Source of the DNA: Halobaculum sp. MBLA0143
Lineage (GTDB): Archaea; Halobacteriota; Halobacteria; Halobacteriales; Haloferacaceae
Assembly (NCBI RefSeq): GCF_041361465.1
Contig: NZ_JBGKAC010000001.1
Span: 2,914,001 to 2,978,000 of the forward strand
Direction of reading: 5' to 3'
Length of the DNA stretch: 64,000 nt
Numbering within the stretch: position 1 is the first letter of the stretch; each line of letters starts with the position of its first letter. This document shows positions 41,645 to 50,094 of this stretch, in pieces. Both the position numbers and the translations under genes were made by a program. Below the pieces are notes generated by a model. The model was given only the letters and a program-made list of their open reading frames with translations. It was not told the origin of the DNA and did no database searches.

Positions 41645-42004
41645 TCAGCCCGTCTCGGTTCCGTTCGGGTCGTCGTGTGTGTCGCCGTCTGTTGTGTCAC
41701 CGTCGCCCGCGCCGTCGTCCGTGGTACCCTCGTCGTCACCCTCCTCACGGGCGATGGGCGGTCGCCGAACGTCGTTATCCTCCTCGGCCGGATCGCGGAG
41801 GTGTGCCAGATCCGGCCGCTCGAACTGTCTGGCCCTGGCGTGTTCGAGGTGTGACTCGATCAGCGCGTTCACCTGGCGGCCCCACTCCTCGTCGGGGTGC
41901 GTGCGAACGTACTCCGCCCACGCCTCTATCTGCCGGCGACGCTCGGCGTCGTCGCGGCCGAAGTCACCCTCCAGCGGTGGGTCGTCGTCTTCGTCGTCCT
42001 CCAC
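41645..42004 (-). CDS. Conserved acidic haloarchaeal protein
   Basis: A 119-residue protein with an ordered helical middle (RRRQIEAWAEYVRTHPDEEWGRQVNALIESHLEHARARQFERPDL, about 23-67) between acidic disordered ends. The helical part looks like a small DNA- or protein-binding bundle, but no family is recognised. It starts with GTG and converges with the double TatC gene. Confidence 0.55.
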   Translation of the reverse strand: MEDDEDDDPPLEGDFGRDDAERRRQIEAWAEYVRTHPDEEWGRQVNALIESHLEHARARQFERPDLAHLRDPAEEDNDVRRPPIAREEGDDEGTTDDGAGDGDTTDGDTHDDPNGTETG

Positions 42005-42085
42005 ACCCGACAGCCGACGCGCCGTTAACGAGAACCTTGCGCCGAACCCACAGAAGTATTACCGAGAGGCACGGCAGACGCTACC

Positions 42086-42307
42086 GTGCCGAAGATAAGC
42101 GTCGAAATTCCGGGGGAACTGCTGGCGGATCTCGACGAGCACGTCGGCGAGGACGGGAAGTTCGTCAACCGGAGCGACGCCGTCCGGGCGTCGGTCCGGA
42201 AGACGTTGGACGTGTTAGACGAGATCGACGCCAGACACGGGCGACTGGAGCAACGGACGACCACCACACACGCGACCGACGACGCGGAGGACGACGGTGG
42301 CGAGTGA
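42086..42307 (+). CDS. Ribbon-helix-helix DNA-binding protein
   Basis: A 73-residue regulator of the CopG/NikR N-terminal type. PKISVEIPGELLADLDEHVGEDGKFVNRSDAVRASVRKTLDVLDEI shows the strand (KISVEIP) and two helices with the G.F.NRSDA turn. It is too short to hold a metal- or ligand-binding domain. Its 3' end overlaps the GTG of the transporter gene by 11 bases, so it may regulate that transporter. AAGTATTACC lies about 30 bases before the GTG start. Confidence 0.83.
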   Translation: MPKISVEIPGELLADLDEHVGEDGKFVNRSDAVRASVRKTLDVLDEIDARHGRLEQRTTTTHATDDAEDDGGE

Positions 42308-43007
42308 GCCGGCGGGGCCGCGCCGGATCTCCGTCCCGATCGCGGCGGTGGCGCTCACGGCCGTGTTCGTCGCGGCACTCGTCACCGCCCAGGTCATCTC
42401 TGCGAAGCTGTTGGCGGTGACGCTGCCCGTCCTGGGTGCCGTCTCGGCGCCCGGCGGGACGTTGGCGTACGCGGTGACGTTCTTCGCGTCCGACTGTCTC
42501 TCGGAGCTGTACGGCCGCGAGTACACTCGGCGTGTCGTCAACGTCGCCTTCGGGACGAACTTCGTCTTGCTCGCGCTCGTGTGGGCGACGATCCAGATCC
42601 CGGCCGCGGACGGCTCCGTCGACCCGACGGCGTTCGCCACGGTCCTGGGGCTGTCGACGAACGTCGTCGCCGGCTCGCTCGTCGCCTACCTCGTCAGCCA
42701 GAACTGGGACGTGACCGTGTTCCACCGCATCCGAGAGCTGACGGGCGGCTCGGCGCTCTGGCTCCGCAACGTCGGCTCGACGGCGACGAGCCAACTGCTG
42801 GACACCGTGATCTTCACCGTCGTCGCCTTCCGGGTCGCGCCCGCGGTCGGCGTCGGGCCGTCGCTCCCGTTGTCGGTGATCGGTTCACTGATCGTCGGCC
42901 AGTACGTCCTCAAGCTGCTGATCGCGGTCGTGGACACGCCGCTCGTGTACGCCGCCGTCGGCGCCGTGCGGCGTCGGGACGGTAGCGTCGCGGCGAGCGC
43001 GGACTGA
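42297..43007 (+). CDS. Queuosine precursor transporter family (YhhQ/VUT)
   Basis: A 236-residue membrane protein with six predicted helices. The family pattern is VTAQVISAKLLAV and GTLAYAVTFFASDCLSELYGREYTRRVV, then ALWLRNVGSTATSQLLDTVIFTVVAF near residue 150-180. Bacterial members import queuine precursors such as preQ0. In archaea preQ0 feeds archaeosine in tRNA, so import for that purpose is likely, but it is inferred. The overlap with the ribbon-helix-helix gene indicates one operon. Confidence 0.87.
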   Translation: MASEPAGPRRISVPIAAVALTAVFVAALVTAQVISAKLLAVTLPVLGAVSAPGGTLAYAVTFFASDCLSELYGREYTRRVVNVAFGTNFVLLALVWATIQIPAADGSVDPTAFATVLGLSTNVVAGSLVAYLVSQNWDVTVFHRIRELTGGSALWLRNVGSTATSQLLDTVIFTVVAFRVAPAVGVGPSLPLSVIGSLIVGQYVLKLLIAVVDTPLVYAAVGAVRRRDGSVAASAD

Positions 43008-43026
43008 CCCCCGTCACACTCGACAG

Positions 43027-44262
43027 TTACTCCGCGGCCGTGGCGCCGCGCTGCTCGCCAGACACCGGGACGACGAGCGGCCGGTCGGCGGCGACGATCA
43101 GCCCGACCGCGAGCACGGCGTACGCGCCGAGCCCGACGAACGCGGTCGTCTCCGAGAACAGGTCCGCGACACGGCCGGCGACCAACAGGACGGGCACGCG
43201 AGCGACGGCGTACAGGAACGAGACAGCGCTCATCTCCGTCGCGCGGCCGACGGCGTCCGCGTGGTCGTGGAGGTAGCTATTCCGGATCGGCGCCGCGACG
43301 GACGGGACCGTCCGGAAGGCGAGCACGGCCGGCACGACGAAGACGGGGTGGATCGCCGGGAGCAGCATCCCGACGGCGCCGAACAGGTACACCCCGACGA
43401 CGGCGCGTGCGGTCCCGAGTCGGTCCTCCAGCCACCCGGCCCGGTCGACGACGATCGCACTCCCGGCCGCGAGAACGCCGTAGAGGAGCGCCAGGAACAC
43501 GACCTCCGGCACGTCCAGCGCCGCCGCGGTCAGCCCTCCCCCCGGGATCGCCCCCGCCACGAGCGGTTGAACGAACTGGCTCCCGGTGTACATCACGCCG
43601 GCGTACACCGTTGCGATCAGGACGAGTGACCGCGTCGCGTCCTGCCGGAGGAACGACGCCGTCGCGGACGCTGCTTCCGTCGGCGAGAGGGCCGACCCGT
43701 CCTCGTCACGGTAGTCGGCGTCTCGGGGGAACGTCCAGACGAGCGCGGCGGCGAGCCACGCCCCGACGGCCGCGAGCAGGAACGCGACCCACGGCAGCGT
43801 GAGGTACACCACGGCACCGACGATCCCGGTGAGGCCGTACGTCCACTGACTGAGACTCTGTGCCCGTGCCCGCACGTCGGTGAACGCCCGATCCGTGTCC
43901 TCCAACACCTCGTACACCCACGCGGAGTCACTCCCGCTCTTGAGTGCGACCCCGGCGCCGTTCAGCGTCTGGACGACCACGACCGTCGCCAGGGAGTCGA
44001 CGAAGAACCACAGCGACGCGCCGAGCGCCGTGGCGACCTTCGCAATCAGGAGCGTCTGTCGGCGACCGAGTCGGTCCCCCAGGTAGCCGCTCGGTACCTC
44101 CAGCAACACGGTCGTGAGCGCCATCGAACTCGCCGCGACGGAGATTGCGGTGAACGAGATCCCTCTGTCGAGGAGGAACAGTACGAGAAAGGGGTTCAGT
44201 AGTCCAAGTGTGGAGAGACACCGGTAGAGGTAGTACCGCCACACCGCTCGGTCAGTCTGCAC
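43027..44262 (-). CDS. Major facilitator superfamily transporter
   Basis: A 411-residue protein with twelve predicted helices. The MFS motif A equivalent is GYLGDRLGRRQTLLIAKV after helix 2, and a weaker counterpart lies before helix 8. Substrate is unknown; sequence resembles sugar or drug efflux carriers. The frame is open 20 codons upstream, but the GTG at 44262 is preferred because GCATACG lies about 30 bases before it and the protein then begins VQTDRAVWRYYLYRCLSTLG. Confidence 0.85.
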   Translation of the reverse strand: MQTDRAVWRYYLYRCLSTLGLLNPFLVLFLLDRGISFTAISVAASSMALTTVLLEVPSGYLGDRLGRRQTLLIAKVATALGASLWFFVDSLATVVVVQTLNGAGVALKSGSDSAWVYEVLEDTDRAFTDVRARAQSLSQWTYGLTGIVGAVVYLTLPWVAFLLAAVGAWLAAALVWTFPRDADYRDEDGSALSPTEAASATASFLRQDATRSLVLIATVYAGVMYTGSQFVQPLVAGAIPGGGLTAAALDVPEVVFLALLYGVLAAGSAIVVDRAGWLEDRLGTARAVVGVYLFGAVGMLLPAIHPVFVVPAVLAFRTVPSVAAPIRNSYLHDHADAVGRATEMSAVSFLYAVARVPVLLVAGRVADLFSETTAFVGLGAYAVLAVGLIVAADRPLVVPVSGEQRGATAAE

Positions 44263-44439
44263 AGACTCCAGAGCGAAAGCGACGAGGCGTATGCTTTTCG
44301 ATGCCGTGGTGTGGGGCAACACCCAACTCGGACACCGGCAGTCGACACTGTCTGTTCGGCCTTCACACGGCGCTCGTGTACGCCGCGCTCGTGGCGCCGA
44401 ACCGCGGCGACGGCGGTGCCGCGGCGAGTCTAGACTGGC

Positions 44440-44619
44440 TCAGCCGTAGCGTCGGTAGACGAGCAGTCCGACGACGACCGCGACGCCGAGGGCGACCGCG
44501 ACCGGTTCGTCGAAGCCGCCGTAGTCCCAGCCGAAGAAGACGCTCCCGACGACTGCGACGGCGGCGACGACGACGCCGACGATCGTCCCGGCGGTCGAGT
44601 CGCTACCGGGCCCGGGCAT
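44440..44619 (-). CDS. Small two-helix membrane protein
   Basis: A 59-residue protein with a short Gly/Pro/Ser N-terminus and two hydrophobic helices: GTIVGVVVAAVAVVGSVFFGW (11-31) and PVAVALGVAVVVGLLVYRRYG (39-59). Codon bias is strongly haloarchaeal. A GGAG lies about nine bases before the ATG. No family is recognised. Confidence 0.6.
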   Translation of the reverse strand: MPGPGSDSTAGTIVGVVVAAVAVVGSVFFGWDYGGFDEPVAVALGVAVVVGLLVYRRYG

Positions 44620-44800
44620 CTGTCTCCTCTGTCGTGGGCGTGGTCGTCTGTCTCATCTGTACTCGGACGGTCGACTGTTCGCCTGGTAAATCCCGGCCAC
44701 CCGATTCACCGTGTGCAGCCCCGACCGGGGGGTCGGCTGCGTCCACGAGCAGGCGGTGTTCCTCGCCGACCCGGACCGCGTGACCCGGGGTCGACGCCAC
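44603..44800 (-). CDS. Possible small protein between Tsr3 and the two-helix gene
   Basis: A 65-codon frame from a GTG at 44800 to a stop at 44603, overlapping the start of the next gene. The first half has third-position GC typical of real genes here (VRVGEEHRLLVDAADPPVG), while the second half is rich in Thr and less biased. No family is recognised and no promoter is evident. It could equally be non-coding. Confidence 0.25.
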   Translation of the reverse strand: MASTPGHAVRVGEEHRLLVDAADPPVGAAHGESGGRDLPGEQSTVRVQMRQTTTPTTEETDARAR

Positions 44801-44844
44801 ACCCGGGACGTACGCGTCTCCTCGCGTCCCGCCCGGACCCCGAA

Positions 44845-45405
44845 CTACTCCCCGCGGTCGAGGTACTCCTGTTGGACGGCGACCACCTCGCCGGAGTCGG
44901 CGCAGTCGGCGTACCGCGACAACGGCTCCTCGTTCAACTCGGCGAACGTCTCCCCCCAGGTGAACGTCGACAACAGTTCTTCGGCGTGGTCGCGGTCGCC
45001 GAGAATCCACAGCCCGGCCGCCAGCGCCTCCACCGTGGTGAGCCGCATCGGCCGCCCGAAGTTGACGGGGTTGGCGGCCACGAGGTACGGTAGCGCGCGG
45101 TGATCGCCCGGCAGCGAGAAGCGTGCCTCGCCCGCAGACTCCCAGGAACAGTCCAAGGCGACGAGTCGGTCGTCGCCCGCACGGTCGTCGGCCGTGTCGC
45201 CGTCGGTCGTGTCGCCGGACGCCTCCGTCTCGGGGGCGTCGGCCGGCGACAGCGCGCGCTCGGCGTGGGGGTTGAGCACGACCCCGTACGGCGTCGCCCG
45301 GTCCGTCCGGTGGAGTTCGAGACGGTCGTGACGGGCGAGCTTCCGGGCCGTACACTTCTCGGGGTCGTCGTCGCCCTCGTACCGAGCGTGTAGCTCCACA
45401 GTCAC
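44845..45405 (-). CDS. tsr3: Tsr3/DUF367 family rRNA aminocarboxypropyltransferase
   Basis: Adds a 3-amino-3-carboxypropyl group from SAM to a hypermodified uridine of the small-subunit rRNA. It has 186 residues. [19 protein letters not shown] is the conserved N-terminal motif, [13 protein letters not shown] holds the conserved DCSW, and [32 protein letters not shown] is the core SAM-site signature. An acidic insertion lies between the first two. The GTG at 45405 is chosen because GCTTTTCACC lies about 27 bases upstream; the open frame continues to 45462. Confidence 0.9.
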   Translation of the reverse strand: MTVELHARYEGDDDPEKCTARKLARHDRLELHRTDRATPYGVVLNPHAERALSPADAPETEASGDTTDGDTADDRAGDDRLVALDCSWESAGEARFSLPGDHRALPYLVAANPVNFGRPMRLTTVEALAAGLWILGDRDHAEELLSTFTWGETFAELNEEPLSRYADCADSGEVVAVQQEYLDRGE

Positions 45406-45496
45406 AGCACAGACGGCTTCGGTGAAAAGCCGTGCGTCCACCGACGGCGGGTGGCGAGACACAAGCTACTTTTGTCGACACAATCTCCCGTTCTCG

Positions 45497-45685
45497 ATGG
45501 CAGACACGACTCGAATCGCCGGCATCGCGCTCGCAGTCGCGTTCGGCTTCGTCGGGCTCGACGTCGTCTTCGGCGGCGAGCCGGCGACCGTCGACGCGCT
45601 CGTCCGTGGGGTCAAACTCTTCGTCGTCGCCGCCCTCGTCGGTACGGTCGCAGACCGCCGCGAACGACTGTCGACGCGGTTCTGA
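45497..45685 (+). CDS. Small two-helix membrane protein
   Basis: A 62-residue protein with helices at about 5-24 (TRIAGIALAVAFGFVGLDVVF) and 34-51 (ALVRGVKLFVVAALVGTVA), ending in a basic RRERLSTRF. TACTTTTG lies about 30 bases before the ATG. It converges with serS, six bases from its end. Function unknown. Confidence 0.6.
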   Translation: MADTTRIAGIALAVAFGFVGLDVVFGGEPATVDALVRGVKLFVVAALVGTVADRRERLSTRF

Positions 45686-45690
45686 CCAGA

Positions 45691-47070
45691 CTACTCCTTC
45701 TCGCCGGCCCCGACCGCGGCCTCGCCCACCTTCTCGGAGCCCTCGATCCGTTCCATCCCGCCGAGGTACGGCCGCAGTTCCTCGGGGACGGTGATCGTCC
45801 CGTCGTCGTTCTGGTAGTACTCCATGATGGCGACGAGCACGCGCGGCACCGCGACCCCCGAGCCGTTCAGCGTGTGGAGGTACTCCGCCGACTCGTGACG
45901 CTCCGGCCGGAAGCGGAGCCCGGCACGCCGGGCCTGGTAGTCCCGGAAGTTCGACACGGACGACACCTCCAGCCACCGGCCGCCGGTCTCCGGACCCTCC
46001 TCGGTGTCGTCGGCGGGCGCCCACACCTCCAGGTCGAGCTGGCGGGCGGCCTTGTCGCCGAGGTCCCCGGTACAGATGTCGAGCACGCGGTACGGTAGTC
46101 CCAGCCGGCGCAGGACTTCCTCCGCTTCGTCCAACAGCTCCCACAGTCGCTCGTCGCTGTTCTCCGGCCGAGTGAAGTTGACCAACTCCACCTTGTTGAA
46201 CTGGTGGACGCGGACGATCCCGCGGGTCTCCGTGCCGTGTTCGCCCGCCTCGCGCCGGAAGTTGGGGGTGTACGCCTGGTGTTTCACCGGGAGGTCGTCG
46301 TCCAACAGGATCTCGTCGGCGTACATGTTCGTCACCGGCACCTCGGCGGTCGGGCACAGCCACAGGTCGTCGTCGTCGTACGACTCGTGTTCGCCGCCGC
46401 CGACCCGGTAGGCGTCCTCGTTGAACTTCGGCAGTTGCCCGGTGCCCTGCATCGCGGCGCTGTTGACCGCGATCGGCGGGAACAGGTCCGTGTACCCCTG
46501 CTCGCGGTGCACGTCGAGCATGAACTGGATCAGGGCGTGTTCCAGGCGTGCGCCGGCACCCTTCGTGAAGTAGAAGCCACCGCCGGCCACCTTCGCTCCC
46601 CGTTGGAAGTCCAACACGTCCAACTCCTCGCCGAGGTCGTAGTGGGGGACCACGCCGTCGGGCACGTCCCTGTGGTCGTCGAACCCTTCGCGACGCCGCT
46701 CCACGTTGTCCCCCTCGTCGTCGCCGTCCGGCACTTCCTCGTCGGGGATCTGTGGCAGCCGGAGCAGCCCCGCCTCCAACTGTTCTTCCAGTTCGTCTGC
46801 GCGGTCTTCCACCTCTGCGAGCCGTTGTTTCAGCTCCTGTGACCGCTCGATGGCCTCTTCGGCTGCCTCCTCTCTCCCCTCGGCTTTCAGCTGGCCGATC
46901 TCGCTGGACACCTCGTTTCGCTCGTGGCGCAGGTCGTCACCCTCCGCCTTCAGCTCCCGCCACTCCTCGTCGATCTCCAACAGCCCGTCTAACTCCGTGT
47001 CGTCGCCGCGTCGATCCAACGCCGCGCGAACCGTCTCCGGCTCCTCGCGGAGGAACTGCCTCGAAATCAT
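45691..47070 (-). CDS. serS: Seryl-tRNA synthetase
   Basis: Charges tRNA-Ser. It has 459 residues and the bacterial-type architecture: an N-terminal coiled coil (about 28-105, EIDEEWRELKAEGDDLRHERNEV to EDRADELEEQLEAG) that grips the tRNA variable arm, then the class II core. Motif 2 is FRREAGEHGTETRGIVRVHQF and motif 3 is NGSGVAVPRVLVAIMEYYQ. LWLCPTAEVPVTNMYADEIL is the serine-site loop. Starts with ATG at 47070. Confidence 0.96.
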   Translation of the reverse strand: MISRQFLREEPETVRAALDRRGDDTELDGLLEIDEEWRELKAEGDDLRHERNEVSSEIGQLKAEGREEAAEEAIERSQELKQRLAEVEDRADELEEQLEAGLLRLPQIPDEEVPDGDDEGDNVERRREGFDDHRDVPDGVVPHYDLGEELDVLDFQRGAKVAGGGFYFTKGAGARLEHALIQFMLDVHREQGYTDLFPPIAVNSAAMQGTGQLPKFNEDAYRVGGGEHESYDDDDLWLCPTAEVPVTNMYADEILLDDDLPVKHQAYTPNFRREAGEHGTETRGIVRVHQFNKVELVNFTRPENSDERLWELLDEAEEVLRRLGLPYRVLDICTGDLGDKAARQLDLEVWAPADDTEEGPETGGRWLEVSSVSNFRDYQARRAGLRFRPERHESAEYLHTLNGSGVAVPRVLVAIMEYYQNDDGTITVPEELRPYLGGMERIEGSEKVGEAAVGAGEKE

Positions 47071-47338
47071 TTAAGTCACTCTGTGTCGCCCCCCGGCAAA
47101 ACCGTGTCGCCTCCGTTCGGACCGTTGTCACGGACGAGAGCGACCGCCGGCACACGACAGCCGGCGCCGCGACCGGTTCCACCCGAAACGGAGGGGTTCG
47201 GGAGCGTGTCACACGGTCGACACGGGGACGCGCCGCCGCCGAGCCGCTCGGCGACCCCGGCGTTCGTTCTCGTCGGACGAACACAGCGGTCAGCAGACGG
47301 CACGCACCGTTATGTACCGGGCGGTCGTACCGAGGGGT

Positions 47339-48091
47339 ATGCAGATTCGAACGGCAGCCGAGGACGACATCGACGCGATCAGGGCGCTCGCTCGGGAGTC
47401 GACGGCGGCCTCGTACGGTCACGCTCTGTCGGAGTCGGTGATTCACGAGGCGGTGGGGTCGTGGTACGCGCCGGCGGACATGGCCGAGGAGATGAGCGAC
47501 GACGACGCCGTCTACATCGTCGCCGACGACGACGGCGAGATCGTGGGCTACGTCCAGAGCTACTACGTCGAACGACGCGACCCGGTGGGCGAGATCGACT
47601 GGCTCCACGTCGCCCCCGACGCGCGTGGCCGTGGCGTCGGGCGCGACCTGCTCACCCGGTGTGAGCGGGAACTGCGGGGCCGCGGCGTCGAGCGCCTGGA
47701 GGGGCGTGTCCTGACTGCCAACGAGACGGGCGCGGAGTTCTACGAGGACGAGGGGTTCACCGTCGCCGGCGAGCGCGACGTCGACATCGGCGGGGAGTCG
47801 TTCACGGAACGGTTCTACTCGAAGTTCGTCGACGACACGGGCGAACAGCTCCTGACGGAGGCGCGGACGGACGCGGACGGCCGCCGGATCTACGTCGCCT
47901 TAGACGAGGCAGAGCGGGGTGGGAAGGCACCCTTCTACGTCACGTACGACGACCGCGAGCGGACGGACCGCCGTGGGTTCCTCTGTGGCGCCTGTGACAG
48001 CGTCGTCGACACGATGGACGCGATGGGGCGCGTGGCGTGTTCCTGTGGCAACCGGCGGAAGGCGACTCGATGGGACGCGGCGTACCTGTAG
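47339..48091 (+). CDS. GNAT N-acetyltransferase with C-terminal zinc domain
   Basis: A 250-residue two-domain protein. Residues 1-160 are a GNAT fold: MQIRTAAEDDIDAIRALAR, then WLHVAPDARGRGVGRDLLTRCEREL (acetyl-CoA loop) and TANETGAEFYEDEGFTVAGE. Residues 175-250 form a DUF5816-like zinc domain with FLCGACDS and VACSCGNRR. The acceptor is unknown. TTATGTACC lies about 29 bases before the ATG, which supports the start at 47339 over an upstream one at 47312. Confidence 0.88.
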   Translation: MQIRTAAEDDIDAIRALARESTAASYGHALSESVIHEAVGSWYAPADMAEEMSDDDAVYIVADDDGEIVGYVQSYYVERRDPVGEIDWLHVAPDARGRGVGRDLLTRCERELRGRGVERLEGRVLTANETGAEFYEDEGFTVAGERDVDIGGESFTERFYSKFVDDTGEQLLTEARTDADGRRIYVALDEAERGGKAPFYVTYDDRERTDRRGFLCGACDSVVDTMDAMGRVACSCGNRRKATRWDAAYL

Positions 48092-48169
48092 TAACCGACC
48101 GCCGGCTCCGGTATCACCACCGATAGCGCCGCCGAGTGAACTAAGTACGACGGCGAGCCTTCTGGAAGT

Positions 48170-48970
48170 GTGAACGGACGTGTCCTCGCGGTCGCGGGCG
48201 CCAAGGGGGGCGTGGGCAAGACCACGACCAGCCTCAATCTCGCGGCAGCGCTGGGCGCAGACGGTCGCGCGGTCGTCGTCGTGGAGGCGGACCTGGCGAT
48301 GGCGAACGCGGTCGACTTCTTGGACGTGGAGGTGGGGAGCCGGGCCTCGCTCCACGAGGTGCTCGCCGGCCGTGTCGGCGTGGAAGCGGCGGTGTACCCC
48401 GCGCCCGGCGGGTTCGACCTCGTCCCCAGCGGTACGAGCCTGGAGGGGTTCACCGACGCGGACGTGTCGTTGTTCCCGGACGTGGTGGACTCGCTGCGGG
48501 GACGGTACGACGCGGTCGTGATCGACACCGGCGCGGGGGTGAGCCGCGAGACGGTCGTCCCGACCGGCGCGGCCGACGCGACGATTCTCGTGTCCACCCC
48601 CCGGGTCGCGTCCGTCCGGGACGCCGACAAGACGATGTCCGTCGCTCACCGCGCCGGGGCGCCGGTCGGCGGTGTCGTGCTGACGAAGTCCGGCACCGGC
48701 CGCTCCCCACCGGCCGAGCGAATCGCCCAGTTTCTCGACACGGATCTGTTGGGACACGTCCCCCAAGACGCCGCAGTGCCGGAGTCACAGGACGCCGGTG
48801 TTCCGGTCGTCGCCCACAGCCCGGACAGCGAGGCGGCCGTCGCCTACCGCGACATCGCGGGTGAACTCAGACAGCGCCCGGACCTGATCGGAATGTCTGC
48901 GACCGACGACACCGGCGGCTTCCAGTTCGGCAACGTCGACACGGCCGCGGACGGCGGCGAGGGGTTCTGA
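48170..48970 (+). CDS. MinD/ParA-like ATPase
   Basis: A 266-residue deviant-Walker ATPase. VLAVAGAKGGVGKTTTSLNLAAALG is the Walker A loop with the signature Lys, VVVVEADLAMANAVDFL is the A' motif (Glu in place of the usual Asp in DxD), and YDAVVIDTGAGVSRETV is Walker B. Haloarchaea carry several MinD homologs that position archaella and chemosensory arrays; which role this one has is not shown. The C-terminal 25 residues are polar and may replace a membrane-targeting helix. Confidence 0.86.
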   Translation: MNGRVLAVAGAKGGVGKTTTSLNLAAALGADGRAVVVVEADLAMANAVDFLDVEVGSRASLHEVLAGRVGVEAAVYPAPGGFDLVPSGTSLEGFTDADVSLFPDVVDSLRGRYDAVVIDTGAGVSRETVVPTGAADATILVSTPRVASVRDADKTMSVAHRAGAPVGGVVLTKSGTGRSPPAERIAQFLDTDLLGHVPQDAAVPESQDAGVPVVAHSPDSEAAVAYRDIAGELRQRPDLIGMSATDDTGGFQFGNVDTAADGGEGF

Positions 48971-49017
48971 CCGCGACCGCAGGCCTTACCCGGTGACTCG
49001 CCGTACCCCGGACAGGT

Positions 49018-50079
49018 ATGGACCCGTTGGACGCGCGGTACCCGTTCCTGTCGAGCGCTCGCCGTGCCGTTCGGGAGGCGGGTGTCGACCTGGCGACGCT
49101 CGTCGGGTCGTCGGACCCGGTCGTCGACCGGGCGGGCGAGCGGGTCGAACGGGCGTTGTTGGAGGGCACGACGGACAGCGAGACGCCTCGCGAGTGGAGT
49201 GCCCGCGAGGAACTGCTCTCGTACCCGGTCGCGCGCATCCTCGTGTCCCTGCTCGACGCCGACGCCGCCGTCGAGAAGTACGCCGTCGCGGAGGCGACGA
49301 CCGCGTACGATCGATTCCGGACCGACGTCCGGAGCGACGACGGCCGCGCCGACCGCGTCGACCTCGGGACGCTCCTCCGGGAGTTCGACCTCGCGGGACG
49401 GTGTCGGTCGGAGCCCCCGAGCCGCGGCGCCCCGGAGCCCCAGTGGTTCCGGCTGGGCGTGGGGGCGTACCTGGATCTAGCGGACCCCTCCTGGAGTGAC
49501 GACTGGCGGCTCGTCAACCGCGAACTCGCCGACGGCGAGGTTCGCGTCGAGCGGGAGGAACTGCACCGACTGCTCCGAGCGGCGATCCGCGCCCGGGTCG
49601 CCGAGGGCCTCCCGTTCGACGGCGTCGACGACGACATCGCGGCCGAACTGGAGCGTGAAGTCGCGGACCTCCGGGAGCTGTTGGCCGACCGCACGGCCAC
49701 CGCCGACGTGGACTCGGTCGTGCCGGAGCTGTTCCCGCCGTGTCTCGCCGACCTGTTGGAGCGTGTCCGTGGCGGTGAGTCCGTCTCTCCGCCGGCCCGG
49801 TTCGCGCTCCTGTCGTTCCTCGTCGCCGTCGGTATGGAGACGGAGGGGGTCGTCGGAATCACCGACGACAGTCTCGACCCGACGACCGTCGCCGAGACGG
49901 TCGACACGCTACGCGACCGCGGCGGGAGCCAGTATCCTCCGCCGTCGTGTGCCACGCTGGCGTCGTACGGCGTCTGTGAGAACCGCGAGGACCACCGCGC
50001 CGTCGCCGCCCACCCGTTGGACTACTACGAGCGACAGCTCCGAGACGCGGACGACCCGATGGACTGGCGGGAACGGTAG
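49018..50079 (+). CDS. priL: DNA primase large subunit PriL
   Basis: Regulatory Fe-S subunit of archaeal primase, 353 residues. The helical N-terminal domain is followed by a C-terminal cluster domain with Cys242 (FPPCLADLL), Cys311 (PPSCATLASYG) and Cys320 (GVCENRED), ending AHPLDYYERQL as in the family. The fourth cluster cysteine expected shortly after Cys320 is absent; His326 and His332 are nearby. The only other Cys is Cys129. The small subunit gene is not in this window. Confidence 0.9.
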   Translation: MDPLDARYPFLSSARRAVREAGVDLATLVGSSDPVVDRAGERVERALLEGTTDSETPREWSAREELLSYPVARILVSLLDADAAVEKYAVAEATTAYDRFRTDVRSDDGRADRVDLGTLLREFDLAGRCRSEPPSRGAPEPQWFRLGVGAYLDLADPSWSDDWRLVNRELADGEVRVEREELHRLLRAAIRARVAEGLPFDGVDDDIAAELEREVADLRELLADRTATADVDSVVPELFPPCLADLLERVRGGESVSPPARFALLSFLVAVGMETEGVVGITDDSLDPTTVAETVDTLRDRGGSQYPPPSCATLASYGVCENREDHRAVAAHPLDYYERQLRDADDPMDWRER

Positions 50080-50094
50080 CGACTCTGTCGCCGG

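Noticed and set aside
44263-44439. Possible small gene after the MFS transporter promoter
   Set aside because: No frame of useful length with a start codon and consistent codon bias was found.
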